Shown in pieces: positions 4,838-12,921 of a stretch of DNA of 17,646 nt. Source of the DNA: Sulfurovum sp. (GTDB lineage Bacteria; Campylobacterota; Campylobacteria; Campylobacterales; Sulfurovaceae); the NCBI GenBank assembly GCA_027029065.1, contig JALVGO010000011.1, forward strand, positions 1-17,646, given 5' to 3'. The translations under genes and the position numbers were made by a program. Position 1 is the first letter of the stretch; each line of letters begins with the position of its first letter. The notes below the pieces were generated by a model. It was not told the DNA's origin, searched no databases, and saw only the letters and a list, made by a program, of their open reading frames with translations.

Positions 4838-7656
4838 TGTTTCTTTTGCCTGCCTCTATACCCGCCACGGTGTTTTGTATGGCTGCTTCCACCGCGTTTC
4901 TTGCTGCTGTGGCACGCATCGCAGATGGAGAAGCGGTAGGAGAAGTCAAGTACCTTGCCACAACGCCGGCAGGTTTTGGTAAAGTGCCCCTGACGCAGTG
5001 AATTTTCAATGTAGCTGTTGAGTCTTGCTCGTGCTTCGATGGCTTTCTGGGTGTCTTCAAAGAGATCTGGAAACTTGAAACTGAGCCAGAGGTAAAGAGA
5101 GATTTCACGTACACGATCCTCGGCATTGAGCAGCATGTCATTGGTCTGTGCAAAGGCTGGAAGGTCTCTGGGAGGGATGTAGAGTACTTTGTTACCCGCC
5201 TCGATCTGACGGATGTAGCGGTGAAAGACTGACTCGATGTAGGGTGAGGAGATGCTTGCTGGTGCACAGCTGAGATAGTAGCGGGTACGCAGGTCAAGGT
5301 CGTACTCATCGACAATCGCGGCAATCTCGAGCATACTCTCGATGTTTGCAGCCACAAACGGGCCGTCAAACTCCATATTGTCGGCAAAAAATGCCAGAAT
5401 GGTCGTGATGTTCTCCGTCTCCAGTATCTCCCCAATGAGCATCACATGCTCCAGACTCGCCATAACAGAGACCGGCAGTTCGATGTCGTTTAGTGGTGTG
5501 TGGAAGGTTTTGTAGATGGTTTTTAGCGCACCTTCATCGAGTGCCCCGACATACCCTTTCTCTTCAATGCCGTACCGTCCTGCACGTCCGGCGATCTGTA
5601 GCACTTCGCTTGGCAGCAGTTCGCGCCGTCTAAGCCCGTCAAACTTGTTGTCTTTGGCAAAGAGGATGGTACGGATGGGCAGGTTCAGCCCCATGGCGAT
5701 GGCATCGGTAGCGACAAGCACTTGGCTCTCGCCCTCTCTGAAGCGTCTTGCCTCTTCCCTACGTACTTCGGGAGAGAGGTTGCCGTACACCACAGAGACA
5801 CTGTACTTTTGGCTCAGCTGCTGTTTGAGTGAAAGGACATCACGTCTGGAAAATGCCACCACGGCAGTCTGGGGTTTGATCTGCTTCATGGGGGTAGCAC
5901 GCTTCATCACTTCAAGCGGATTTTTTCGTTCAAAGTGTTTGATCTCAAGTGGCTCTTCAAGGTAGTCACAGAGTGCCTTGATTGCATGCAGCGCATCGGT
6001 CGATCCGGTCAAAATGACTGTTTTGGCAGGGGCACCTATGAGAGCGTTTGCCCATGCCCATCCGCGGTCTCTGTCTGCGATCATCTGTATCTCATCGATG
6101 ACACAGACATCGACATCGACAGAAGCATTCATCATCTCGATGGTGGAGCTGATATGGGTGGACTCCTCATCGATGATCTCCTCTTCTCCGGTAATGAGTG
6201 ATACATTGACCCCGTCGGCTTTGAGATTTTCGTAGCCTTCGAGTGCAAGCAGTCGGAGTGGTGCAAGGTAGTAGCCTGTGGTTGCTGCTTTGAGTGCCTT
6301 GAGTGCTTCGTAGGTTTTTCCCGAGTTGGTCGGTCCTACATGGAAGATGATCTTGCGTTTGAGCTGGCGTGCCAGTGGAAAGAGGCGTTTGAAGTCGCGA
6401 ATGGTCTTGGCAAGCAGGGCTTCGCGTTTTTGCCTTTCGAGCATTGGTTTGATGTATTCGCCAAAGTGGAAGAGGATACGCCGCTTTGTCTTCTCTTTGA
6501 GCTTGAGGTTATGTGAACTCTCTACCTGTGGGGCAACAAAACGGACAATGAACTCTTCCATGACAGAGTCGTCAAGTATTAGTTTCTCTGCCATCTGCCG
6601 CATTTGCTCCATCAGATCATCGAGTGCAACACGGAAGTGGGCGAGCAGGTCATCGTTGACCTGGTTGATATCCTCTTTGACAGGCGGGGTCTCACCTCTC
6701 CAGATCAGGTTGTACAAAAAGGGTTTTTCGTAAGCAACCGAGGTGGTGTAGTAGAGCATGGTACCAAAGAGATCGTGGAACTTCTCTTTTTCGATAATGA
6801 TATGGTCAGTACTCTCGAACACATCGTACTTGTCGCTTATATTTTTTAATATTTTTTCTATAGTATCAAACGGCAGTGGTGCATGGTAGAGTGTCTCCTC
6901 AGGAGGCATCTGCTTGAGTGCCCGGTGAATGGTCTCTTCATCCAAATAGGGGTGCGGTTTGCTGTAGATGTCAGCAAGAAAGGTGCGTATCTCCTCCTCT
7001 TTGGCTGTGATGCTGGATGCTTTGACTGACTCCAGATAGGTGATGGTGTCTGCTTCCTCTTGCTCCCACAGTGTTTCAAGGTCAATGGGATCGCTGACAC
7101 ACAGCAGTAGTTTGCCAAAGTCATAGGTTTTGAGTGTAAAGGTGAAACTGTGGGTAAACTCGATCTCATTGAGGGTATTGAAGACAATATTGAGCTTTTT
7201 CTCGAAGGTTCTGATACGTTCTTTCATACGAAGATAGTAGAGCTTCTTTGCAATCTTCTCTTCGGTGATCTTGGCGCTTTTTGTGTCTATGAAGGATTCA
7301 AGTATGAGGTTCTCCTCCTCTCTGGTGTGCTCGATGTTCTCGAGCAGGTGGAGAATCTTTTCTACTTTATCTACCGGAGGATTGCTCTTTTGGGCATGTA
7401 TAGCTTTGTGGTTTTGTGTCAGAAAAGAGACGATGAGCTCTCTTGCTCCTACACCCTCTTCACTCCAGACACGGCGCAGGGCACGTATCATGTCGTCACG
7501 TTCAAAGTGTTCAAGCTGCAGTTCAAGCAGCATCACCAGTGCCATGAGCTTGTCATCGTCAAGCGTTGCAACTCCCTCATCAAAAGGGAGCCCTTTAAAG
7601 TAGTTGCGTATTTTGTTGTTGAGTTTGATCAGGTATTTCTTTTTCTTTTTAGCCAT
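4834..7656 (-). CDS. Suv3-type DExH-box RNA helicase with C-terminal zinc ribbon
   Basis: 940 residues. The helicase core is that of the mitochondrial Suv3 family: Walker A GPTNSGKT (441-448), motif II DEIQ (521-524), a GNLSPEVR segment like the Suv3 YG-x-L-PP region, TDAIAMGLNLP, and motif VI QIAGRAGRYG (687-696). A Suv3 C-terminal signature (FEDTQKAIEARARLNSYI) follows near 865-885. The last 45 residues carry CxxC-x12-CxxC (C896, C899, C912, C915), a zinc ribbon, then a basic Gly/Arg/Lys tail. The first ~420 residues are a helical extension without recognised motifs. In mitochondria Suv3 unwinds RNA for the degradosome; a role in RNA decay or RNP remodelling is likely here. The start has no Shine-Dalgarno but a TATAAT 5 nt upstream, suggesting a leaderless transcript. 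Confidence 0.88.
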   Translation of the reverse strand: MAKKKKKYLIKLNNKIRNYFKGLPFDEGVATLDDDKLMALVMLLELQLEHFERDDMIRALRRVWSEEGVGARELIVSFLTQNHKAIHAQKSNPPVDKVEKILHLLENIEHTREEENLILESFIDTKSAKITEEKIAKKLYYLRMKERIRTFEKKLNIVFNTLNEIEFTHSFTFTLKTYDFGKLLLCVSDPIDLETLWEQEEADTITYLESVKASSITAKEEEIRTFLADIYSKPHPYLDEETIHRALKQMPPEETLYHAPLPFDTIEKILKNISDKYDVFESTDHIIIEKEKFHDLFGTMLYYTTSVAYEKPFLYNLIWRGETPPVKEDINQVNDDLLAHFRVALDDLMEQMRQMAEKLILDDSVMEEFIVRFVAPQVESSHNLKLKEKTKRRILFHFGEYIKPMLERQKREALLAKTIRDFKRLFPLARQLKRKIIFHVGPTNSGKTYEALKALKAATTGYYLAPLRLLALEGYENLKADGVNVSLITGEEEIIDEESTHISSTIEMMNASVDVDVCVIDEIQMIADRDRGWAWANALIGAPAKTVILTGSTDALHAIKALCDYLEEPLEIKHFERKNPLEVMKRATPMKQIKPQTAVVAFSRRDVLSLKQQLSQKYSVSVVYGNLSPEVRREEARRFREGESQVLVATDAIAMGLNLPIRTILFAKDNKFDGLRRRELLPSEVLQIAGRAGRYGIEEKGYVGALDEGALKTIYKTFHTPLNDIELPVSVMASLEHVMLIGEILETENITTILAFFADNMEFDGPFVAANIESMLEIAAIVDEYDLDLRTRYYLSCAPASISSPYIESVFHRYIRQIEAGNKVLYIPPRDLPAFAQTNDMLLNAEDRVREISLYLWLSFKFPDLFEDTQKAIEARARLNSYIENSLRQGHFTKTCRRCGKVLDFSYRFSICDACHSSKKRGGSSHTKHRGGYRGRQKKH

Positions 7657-7661
7657 GTTCT

Positions 7662-7667
7662 ATTATA
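7662..7667 (-). promoter_or_regulatory. -10 box directly before the helicase start (leaderless?)
   Basis: A perfect TATAAT on the minus strand ends 5 nt before the ATG at 7656, so transcription would start at or next to the A of ATG. No AAGGAG-like site precedes the ATG. No clear -35 is visible at 17 bp. It lies in the 34-nt gap after the upstream small gene, so readthrough from that gene is an alternative. Confidence 0.4.
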
Positions 7668-7690
7668 CCCCAAATGCGATTTACCGAGGG

Positions 7691-8017
7691 CTAATCAACC
7701 GTCCGTATATCCACAAGCTCTACCCCTTCGCACTCCTTTTTCAGTCGTTTGTGGGTGCGTGCATCCTCTTCGGCAAGTTCAAGCAGGTCGGCAAAGTCGT
7801 TTTTGCTTGCGGTAAAGGTGTAGATCTCTTTGGCGGTTTTGAGGATAACGGGTATATTCTCTTTGGCGGTTACTTCGATGTTGCGCAGTCCTTTGGCAAA
7901 TTCGCCTTTGATGGCACGCAGCACCTTTTCATTAGCAAGCAGATCGTTGAGTGTGATTTCGATGCGTACATCCTGTTTGCACATGACAGTGTAACTGACC
8001 TCTATGGTGCCTTCCAT
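7691..8017 (-). CDS. Hypothetical protein, 108 residues
   Basis: Starts at ATG 8017 with AAGGAG ten bases upstream, and ends 34 nt before the helicase on the same strand. I do not recognise the family. The composition is that of a soluble, well-folded protein: an alternating N-terminal strand-like part (MEGTIEVSYTVM), then a helical charged middle, a second strand-rich section (NIPVILKTAKEIYTFTA) and an acidic/basic helix at the C-terminus. No membrane segment or signal peptide; only two cysteines (C13 and C95). The position suggests co-expression with the Suv3-type helicase, perhaps as a partner, but that is only context. Confidence 0.75.
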   Translation of the reverse strand: MEGTIEVSYTVMCKQDVRIEITLNDLLANEKVLRAIKGEFAKGLRNIEVTAKENIPVILKTAKEIYTFTASKNDFADLLELAEEDARTHKRLKKECEGVELVDIRTVD

Positions 8018-8080
8018 GGTATGCTCCTTGTGCTTTTATGGTGATATGATACGACAAAAAGCAGGAGGAAGGGTAAAAAT

Positions 8081-8173
8081 ATGTCAAATTGTCATTTTTT
8101 GTCGCTGCTGCACTTCAGACTTTCTGCTTTGATCATGTGCAGTAAACCAAAATACCATATCTGTAAATGTTAG
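8081..8173 (+). CDS. Possible 30-residue small ORF
   Basis: ATG 8081 is preceded by GGAAGGG at 7-nt spacing (and AGGAGG 12 nt upstream), a strong purine tract in an otherwise gene-free gap. The predicted peptide (MSNCHFLSLLHFRLSALIM, ending CKC) is partly hydrophobic with four cysteines. The purine tract lies inside the loop of an inverted repeat, CGACAAAAA (8052-8060) with TTTTTGTCG (8096-8104). No promoter is obvious and no homology can be judged. The rest of the 8018-8236 gap holds nothing else I can support. Confidence 0.12.
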   Translation: MSNCHFLSLLHFRLSALIMCSKPKYHICKC

Positions 8174-8236
8174 TCAGGTAGCAAAACAATTAACCAAATT
8201 GTACTATCATAATGGAAATTATTTAAAAGGATTGAT

Positions 8237-8788
8237 ATGTGGAAACCCCCAAAAGAACTTGAACAGCTTGAAGTCTTTCAGAAACATGCGAAAACAGCGG
8301 GGATCATAATGATGATTGTTGGATTTTTAGGGGCGATGTTCCCTGTCGCGGCATCATTGACAACCGTGGTCTTTGTGGCATGGCTGCTGCTTTTTAGCGG
8401 CTTTTTGATGGGGTTCTATACCTACAAAACCGATGCAAGTGACTGGAGAGGGTGGCTTAAGAGTCTGATATTTCTTGGGGTAGGGGCATATATGATCCTT
8501 TCACCTATCGGTGGCATTGCAACCCTTGGACTGCTCTTTTCCATCTACTTTTTTATGGATTCATTCAGCAGTTTTATCCTTGCAACATCGTTTTACCCCA
8601 ACAAAGGGTGGGGCATCTGGATTATCAATGCCGTGCTCTCACTCATTATTGCGGTACTGTTTGTAACAGGATGGCCGGGAAGTTCAATCGTGCTGATCGG
8701 ACTGCTTGTAGGCTTCAGTCTCTTCTTTGACGGGCTTGCATTGCTGATGGGTGCCAATCTCTTCAAAAAGATGACGGATGAAAAGTAA
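8237..8788 (+). CDS. HdeD-like (DUF308) membrane protein
   Basis: 183 residues from ATG 8237, with AAAAGGATT at good spacing. Six hydrophobic segments arranged as three helical hairpins, with short polar loops and the F-x-G-F-x-M-G-F-Y pattern after the second helix, match the DUF308/HdeD acid-resistance membrane family. In Escherichia coli HdeD contributes to acid resistance at high cell density; the molecular activity is unknown. It heads a run of four plus-strand genes with overlaps or gaps of about 10 nt, its last 11 bases overlapping the amino-acid permease. A TATCATAAT stretch at 8205-8213 could be its -10 region but no clean hexamer pair is seen. Confidence 0.75.
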   Translation: MWKPPKELEQLEVFQKHAKTAGIIMMIVGFLGAMFPVAASLTTVVFVAWLLLFSGFLMGFYTYKTDASDWRGWLKSLIFLGVGAYMILSPIGGIATLGLLFSIYFFMDSFSSFILATSFYPNKGWGIWIINAVLSLIIAVLFVTGWPGSSIVLIGLLVGFSLFFDGLALLMGANLFKKMTDEK

Positions 8789-10103
8789 AAGTGGCAAAGC
8801 GTTCGGACTCTGGTCTGCTGTATTCTTGGGTATCGGCTCCATGGTCGGTGCCGGTATCTTTATTGTGATTGGAGAGGCGGGTGCGATTGCCGGAAACCTT
8901 GTCTGGATCTCTTTTGTCTTTGGCGGCATAGCGGCACTGCTTAGCGGTTACTCTCTTGCCAAACTTGCCATTGCCTACCCCTCACGCGGGGGGATCGTGG
9001 AGTATCTTGTGCAGGGGTTTGGAGAAGGTGTCTTTTCCGGAAGCGCCGGTGTACTCTTCTACTTTTCCCAACTCATTGCCATTGCTGCTGTTGCCAAATC
9101 GTTCGGTACCTACGCAGCGACATTTCTGCCTTCAAGCGGTACATCGGACTGGTTTGCACTGGGGATTGTAGGATTCTTTGTACTGATTAACCTGCTGGGT
9201 GCATCACTGGTGGCAAAGTCGGAGAATGTGATCGTTTTTATCAAAGTGAGCGCATTGGTCATCTTTACCGGCATTGCACTCTTCTACATTGACCCCAAAC
9301 TGCTTGGCAGTGCCGATATGCCGCCGGTAAAAGATATGTTCTTTGCTGTCGGGCTGACCTTTTTTGCCTATCAGGGCTTCAGTGTTATTACCAATACGGT
9401 AGAAGATATGCAAAACCCTTCCACAACCATGCTCAACGCGATGGTGATTACCATTGTGTTGGTGGGACTGCTCTATGTCCTTACTTCTGTGGCAGTACTG
9501 GGCAATCTGCCGCTTTCAGAAGTGATCAAGAGCAAAGATTATGCTTTGGCTCAGGCAGCAGAGCCGATTTTTGGTGCGATGGGCTTTAAGATCATGGCTG
9601 CTACCGCACTGTTGGCAACGGCATCGGCGATCAACGCTACACTCTATGCGGCGACAGAGATTGGCTATACGCTTGCCAAAGAGGGAGAGCTTCCCAAAGT
9701 GTATGCCTATAATGTATTCAACTCGTATGAGGGATTGCTTGTCAGTGCTTTGCTGATTGTACCGATGATCCTGTTTTTAGACCTTTCTGAAGTAACGACC
9801 ATTGCGGCACTGGTTGTGCTTATCATTCAGGGCATTACCCATGTGGGGCATCTGTTCCGCCTGAAGCAGACAGGGGCAAACCTTTTTGTTGTGCTTGGTG
9901 CAGCGGTAAGTATGTTCGCTATAGCCGGAGTAACATTGTACCATACTGAGCAGAAAATGCCTGATCTTGGGTTTTATCTGTTGGGTGCATTTGGTGCAGC
10001 GTTCGGAGTAGAGGTTGCACTGCGACTATTGAACAGCAGAACGATCGGCAAACAGACACATACAAGTTTACTTTCAAAGATAGAAGATAAAATTAGAAGA
10101 TAA
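8778..10103 (+). CDS. APC-superfamily amino acid permease
   Basis: 441 residues with about twelve hydrophobic helices. The first helix has the APC signature GIGSMVGAGIFIVIGEAGAIAG (GxG-x-x-I/V-GAGIF), and the second region has the typical Y-P-x-x-GG-x-x-E-Y (YPSRGGIVEY). It should be a secondary transporter of amino acids or related cations in the inner membrane. The start overlaps the HdeD-like gene by 11 bp and has no strong ribosome site of its own, so translation is probably coupled. The C-terminus ends in a short basic tail. The substrate cannot be named; polyamine or amino-acid exchangers of the same superfamily remain possible. Confidence 0.88.
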   Translation: MKSKSGKAFGLWSAVFLGIGSMVGAGIFIVIGEAGAIAGNLVWISFVFGGIAALLSGYSLAKLAIAYPSRGGIVEYLVQGFGEGVFSGSAGVLFYFSQLIAIAAVAKSFGTYAATFLPSSGTSDWFALGIVGFFVLINLLGASLVAKSENVIVFIKVSALVIFTGIALFYIDPKLLGSADMPPVKDMFFAVGLTFFAYQGFSVITNTVEDMQNPSTTMLNAMVITIVLVGLLYVLTSVAVLGNLPLSEVIKSKDYALAQAAEPIFGAMGFKIMAATALLATASAINATLYAATEIGYTLAKEGELPKVYAYNVFNSYEGLLVSALLIVPMILFLDLSEVTTIAALVVLIIQGITHVGHLFRLKQTGANLFVVLGAAVSMFAIAGVTLYHTEQKMPDLGFYLLGAFGAAFGVEVALRLLNSRTIGKQTHTSLLSKIEDKIRR

Positions 10104-10114
10104 GGAGTTACCAC

Positions 10115-11035
10115 ATGAATACTATTTCCAAAGCAATCGTACTTGGGTTCAAAGAGATCGTCAACTGGCATACTATGAAATATATTCTGCTCAGCGGAAC
10201 GATCGTGACGCTTGTATGGTTGGGGATCGGTGTGGCTTTGTGGGACGGTATTATTACACTGACCTCAAAAATAGTAGAGATGGTACCGTTCTCCATGGTG
10301 CGATCCAACGGTGCCTGGATGCTGTCAACCTTTCTATGGTTTCAGGTGACACTCATCACATTCGCTTTGATCTTTGCCTTTTTCGGTAATTTGATCCTGC
10401 GAAAGATCTCCAAAGAGAAATATACGATCTTCTCTCTGATGATCCTGTTTGGTTCAGGTGTTTTTTGGGGCATTGTATGGTTTCTAAAGGGTGACTATAT
10501 CTATCAGCAGTTTCTCAAGCTTTTGACATGGCTGCCGTTTGAAACGGTGGAGAAGGGGATAGCCTTTCTTATCGGCTTCTACCTGATCTATAATGCCATT
10601 GTCATTACCATGCTGTTTGTCGCAAGTATGGTCAGTGAAGCTGTGGTAGAAGATATTGAGATACGTGAATTTGCAGAAGATGATGTTGTTCGTGACAATA
10701 CCTTTAAAACAGTGAAATATACGCTAAGAGACACCCTGATCTTTATCGGGGTATCTCTGTTGGCGTTTCCGTTGCTGTTTATCCCTGTGCTGAATATCTT
10801 TGTACAGATCGCACTCTGGGTATGGGTGACCAGAGATACCATCACCTACGATGCACTTGCTTTGACACATGAGAATGTCGATGCCTCACTGAAAAAAACC
10901 TTTGCACCCAGTATCTGGACAATCAGTCTTATCAGTGTGCTCTTCTATTTTATTCCGGTACTGAATATTTTTGGACCGTTCTTTGGTACGATAGCGATGT
11001 TCTTCTACATCAAAAACAGTACAAAAGCAGCATAG
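10115..11035 (+). CDS. EI24/CysZ-like multi-pass membrane protein
   Basis: 306 residues, starting 11 nt after the permease with AAGGAG at 8-nt spacing. Several hydrophobic segments (around 25-45, 66-92, 107-125, 148-175, 207-235, 265-300) are arranged as in EI24-domain proteins. The twice-repeated helix-break motif P-V-L-N-I-F (IPVLNIFVQ and IPVLNIFGP) near the C-terminus is typical of that family. CysZ, the best known bacterial member, moves sulfate, but most members are uncharacterised and there are no cys genes here. Function unknown; the family call rests on topology and the PVLN repeats. Confidence 0.65.
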   Translation: MNTISKAIVLGFKEIVNWHTMKYILLSGTIVTLVWLGIGVALWDGIITLTSKIVEMVPFSMVRSNGAWMLSTFLWFQVTLITFALIFAFFGNLILRKISKEKYTIFSLMILFGSGVFWGIVWFLKGDYIYQQFLKLLTWLPFETVEKGIAFLIGFYLIYNAIVITMLFVASMVSEAVVEDIEIREFAEDDVVRDNTFKTVKYTLRDTLIFIGVSLLAFPLLFIPVLNIFVQIALWVWVTRDTITYDALALTHENVDASLKKTFAPSIWTISLISVLFYFIPVLNIFGPFFGTIAMFFYIKNSTKAA

Positions 11036-11045
11036 GAGAGGGAAG

Positions 11046-11480
11046 ATGATGAGAACATTACTGTTTATGTGTATGCTAAGCGGTATGCTGTTTGCCATGA
11101 ATGCGCAGCAGGCTGCCAAAGCACTTGGGGTTGAGAACCGTTATGATCAGGCGATCCAGAAAGCGAAGCGTGAGAAGAAAATACTGGTGATGGTTGTGGT
11201 GAAAGAGCATTGCCGATGGTGTGAAAAACTGGTTCATAAAACTTTGAAAGATATAAAAGTTAAAAAGCGTCTGCAAGACTTTGTATTGGTAATTGTCGAT
11301 AAAGATGCACCATATCCAGATGACTTTAAAGAAGATTTTTACCCTTCTATATTTTATATCGACTACAATACAGAAAAGAGTATTTTTGAAAATGTAGGTT
11401 ACATTGGTGTAAAATGTTTTCTTCATGATATGGATGGTGTGGAGAAAACCTATGCAAGTCTTTATCGAGACGGGCAATAG
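11046..11480 (+). CDS. Exported thioredoxin-fold protein (CRWC active site)
   Basis: 144 residues from ATG 11046 (a second ATG follows immediately), behind GGAGAGGGAAG. A short Sec signal peptide (MMRTLLFMCMLSGMLFA) is followed by a thioredoxin-like domain: K-E-H-C56-R-W-C59 at the start of a helix after the strand ILVMVVV, and a likely cis-Pro in FYPSIFYID. This is the pattern of small periplasmic thioredoxins of the Thioredoxin_7/DUF255-related group, which reduce or isomerise disulfides or keep cytochrome maturation thiols reduced. A third cysteine (in GVKCFLHD) is near the C-terminus. Last gene of the HdeD-permease-EI24 run, 10 nt downstream of it. Redox role likely, partner unknown. Confidence 0.78.
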   Translation: MMRTLLFMCMLSGMLFAMNAQQAAKALGVENRYDQAIQKAKREKKILVMVVVKEHCRWCEKLVHKTLKDIKVKKRLQDFVLVIVDKDAPYPDDFKEDFYPSIFYIDYNTEKSIFENVGYIGVKCFLHDMDGVEKTYASLYRDGQ

Positions 11481-11544
11481 GTAACAGTAGTTCTCTTTTT
11501 ACGCTCTGAACCGAGAAAAGAAACACCACTTTTCAATCTCTTTT

Positions 11545-11553
11545 TGATAAAAT
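11545..11553 (+). promoter_or_regulatory. Extended -10 promoter for the ClC gene
   Basis: TGATAAAAT (TGn + TAAAAT) lies 21 nt before the ATG at 11575, with AAGGAG between. It gives the ClC gene its own transcription start, separate from the upstream operon that ends at 11480. No strong -35. Confidence 0.45.
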
Positions 11554-11574
11554 AGGATACACAAGGAGAGCGTA

Positions 11575-12897
11575 ATGATCATGAAGCTGATAGCCGCAGC
11601 AGTGTTGACCGGACTGATCAGCGGATTTTTCATTACCGCCTATGAACTTCTCATTACATTTCTGACCTATTTCTTTTTTATGGGAGATCCGTTCAAAACC
11701 ATTCCGACACTGCCGGTGTGGTATCTCTATGCGCTGCCTACGCTTGCTATTTTTCTTGTCAACTATCTTGCAAGTATTGATAAAAATATCCGGGAGTACG
11801 GTGTCAGCGAGATTGCCGACTCTATTGCACAGAATGAGATGATACTGAAGGTTAAAACCCTCTTTCTCAAGATCATAGCCTCGGCACTTTCTCTCTCTAC
11901 CGGATTTGCCGTAGGAACAGAAGGTCCCAGCGCCGGGATCGGAGCGATGATTGCCTATCAGATCCACCGTATTTTCAACTTTCCCCAGATGCTGGTGAAG
12001 ATGATGATCAGTGTCGGGGCAAGCAGCGGTATTGCTGCGGTATTTGTCTCTCCCATTACCGGTATGGCATTTGCTGTGGAGAATATTGCCTATCAGTTTA
12101 TCAAGCAGTATATTACCTACCTTATCCTTGCCTCAGTCATCGCGTTTGCCGTAAGCATCAACTACCTTGAGCCTATTTTGTTCCTGCATTCGACCGGACG
12201 GCATATTGACAATGAATATCTGCTTGCCAATCTGATGTTCATTCCGTTCATTACGGCATTTGTCTACTTCTACCTCTTTCTCAAGCAGCGTCTGCTGCAC
12301 ATGGTTGATCTTGAACTTTTCAAAAAGTTCAGCCGTTATCGTAACCATATCTTTGCACTGATCGGAGGAAGTGTGGTCGGCACTGTGCTGCTGATAGAAC
12401 CGCATGCGGCATTTTCGGGCAAAGAGGTGGTCATGCACCTTATCAACACCAAGCAGACCATTCCGCTCTATTTTATCTTTGCCGTGATCATTTTGCGCAT
12501 TATCGGTACAACGGTTGCCATCTACTCCAATGCTGTTGGAGGGATATTTCTTCCGCTGATGAGCATCGGCGCGCTTATCGGGTACAGTTTTGCGGAGTTT
12601 TTCAGTATGGTGCATTTTCCGGTGGAGCCGTTTTATTTTGCCGCTATCGGTGCGGCGGTCTTCATGGGGGTACTGATGAAGCTGCCTCTTACAGCGGTCA
12701 TACTCGCTATGGAGACGACCTTTGACTACAATGTGGTCATTGCCACAGGTATTTCTGTGGTACTGGTGGAGTACCTCTCCAACCTCTACTTCCACATTCG
12801 CCGGCGCAATGCGACCAAAGCCTACAAGTCACCGGATAAAAACAGTACTGCCAAAGTTTCTGAAGAGAGCAGTGAATCCAAAACGGACGTGTCGTAA
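11575..12897 (+). CDS. ClC-family chloride channel/antiporter
   Basis: 440 residues from ATG 11575 behind AAGGAG. ClC hallmarks: GTEGP (114-118) with gating glutamate E116, SPITGMAFAVE (to E169), and GGIFLP (322-327), on a scaffold of many membrane helices. The protein moves Cl- or another anion across the inner membrane. Two oddities: the first selectivity segment, GSGIP in E. coli ClC, reads EYGVS here, and the residue aligned with the internal proton glutamate E203 is N170 (AVEN instead of IIEE). Loss of that glutamate usually means uncoupled or channel-like transport. There are no C-terminal CBS domains; the end is a Ser/Lys-rich tail. Just downstream lies the relic of another gene. Confidence 0.9.
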   Translation: MIMKLIAAAVLTGLISGFFITAYELLITFLTYFFFMGDPFKTIPTLPVWYLYALPTLAIFLVNYLASIDKNIREYGVSEIADSIAQNEMILKVKTLFLKIIASALSLSTGFAVGTEGPSAGIGAMIAYQIHRIFNFPQMLVKMMISVGASSGIAAVFVSPITGMAFAVENIAYQFIKQYITYLILASVIAFAVSINYLEPILFLHSTGRHIDNEYLLANLMFIPFITAFVYFYLFLKQRLLHMVDLELFKKFSRYRNHIFALIGGSVVGTVLLIEPHAAFSGKEVVMHLINTKQTIPLYFIFAVIILRIIGTTVAIYSNAVGGIFLPLMSIGALIGYSFAEFFSMVHFPVEPFYFAAIGAAVFMGVLMKLPLTAVILAMETTFDYNVVIATGISVVLVEYLSNLYFHIRRRNATKAYKSPDKNSTAKVSEESSESKTDVS

Positions 12898-12921
12898 GGA
12901 ATGGATGCCTACTATCTGTGA

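Noticed and set aside
7150..7815. Plus-strand open frame of 221 codons opposite the helicase start and the upstream small gene
   Set aside because: It spans two genes with good evidence on the other strand and has no ribosome site or family motif.
11491..11522. Possible terminator after the thioredoxin-fold gene (TTCTC with GAGAA)
   Set aside because: Only a 5-bp A/T-heavy stem with a long loop and no following T-run; not distinguishable from chance.
12133..12795. Long minus-strand open frame opposite the ClC gene
   Set aside because: It lies wholly within the antisense of a gene with clear ClC motifs, and its composition (His/Asp/Arg-rich, low complexity) is typical of a shadow frame.
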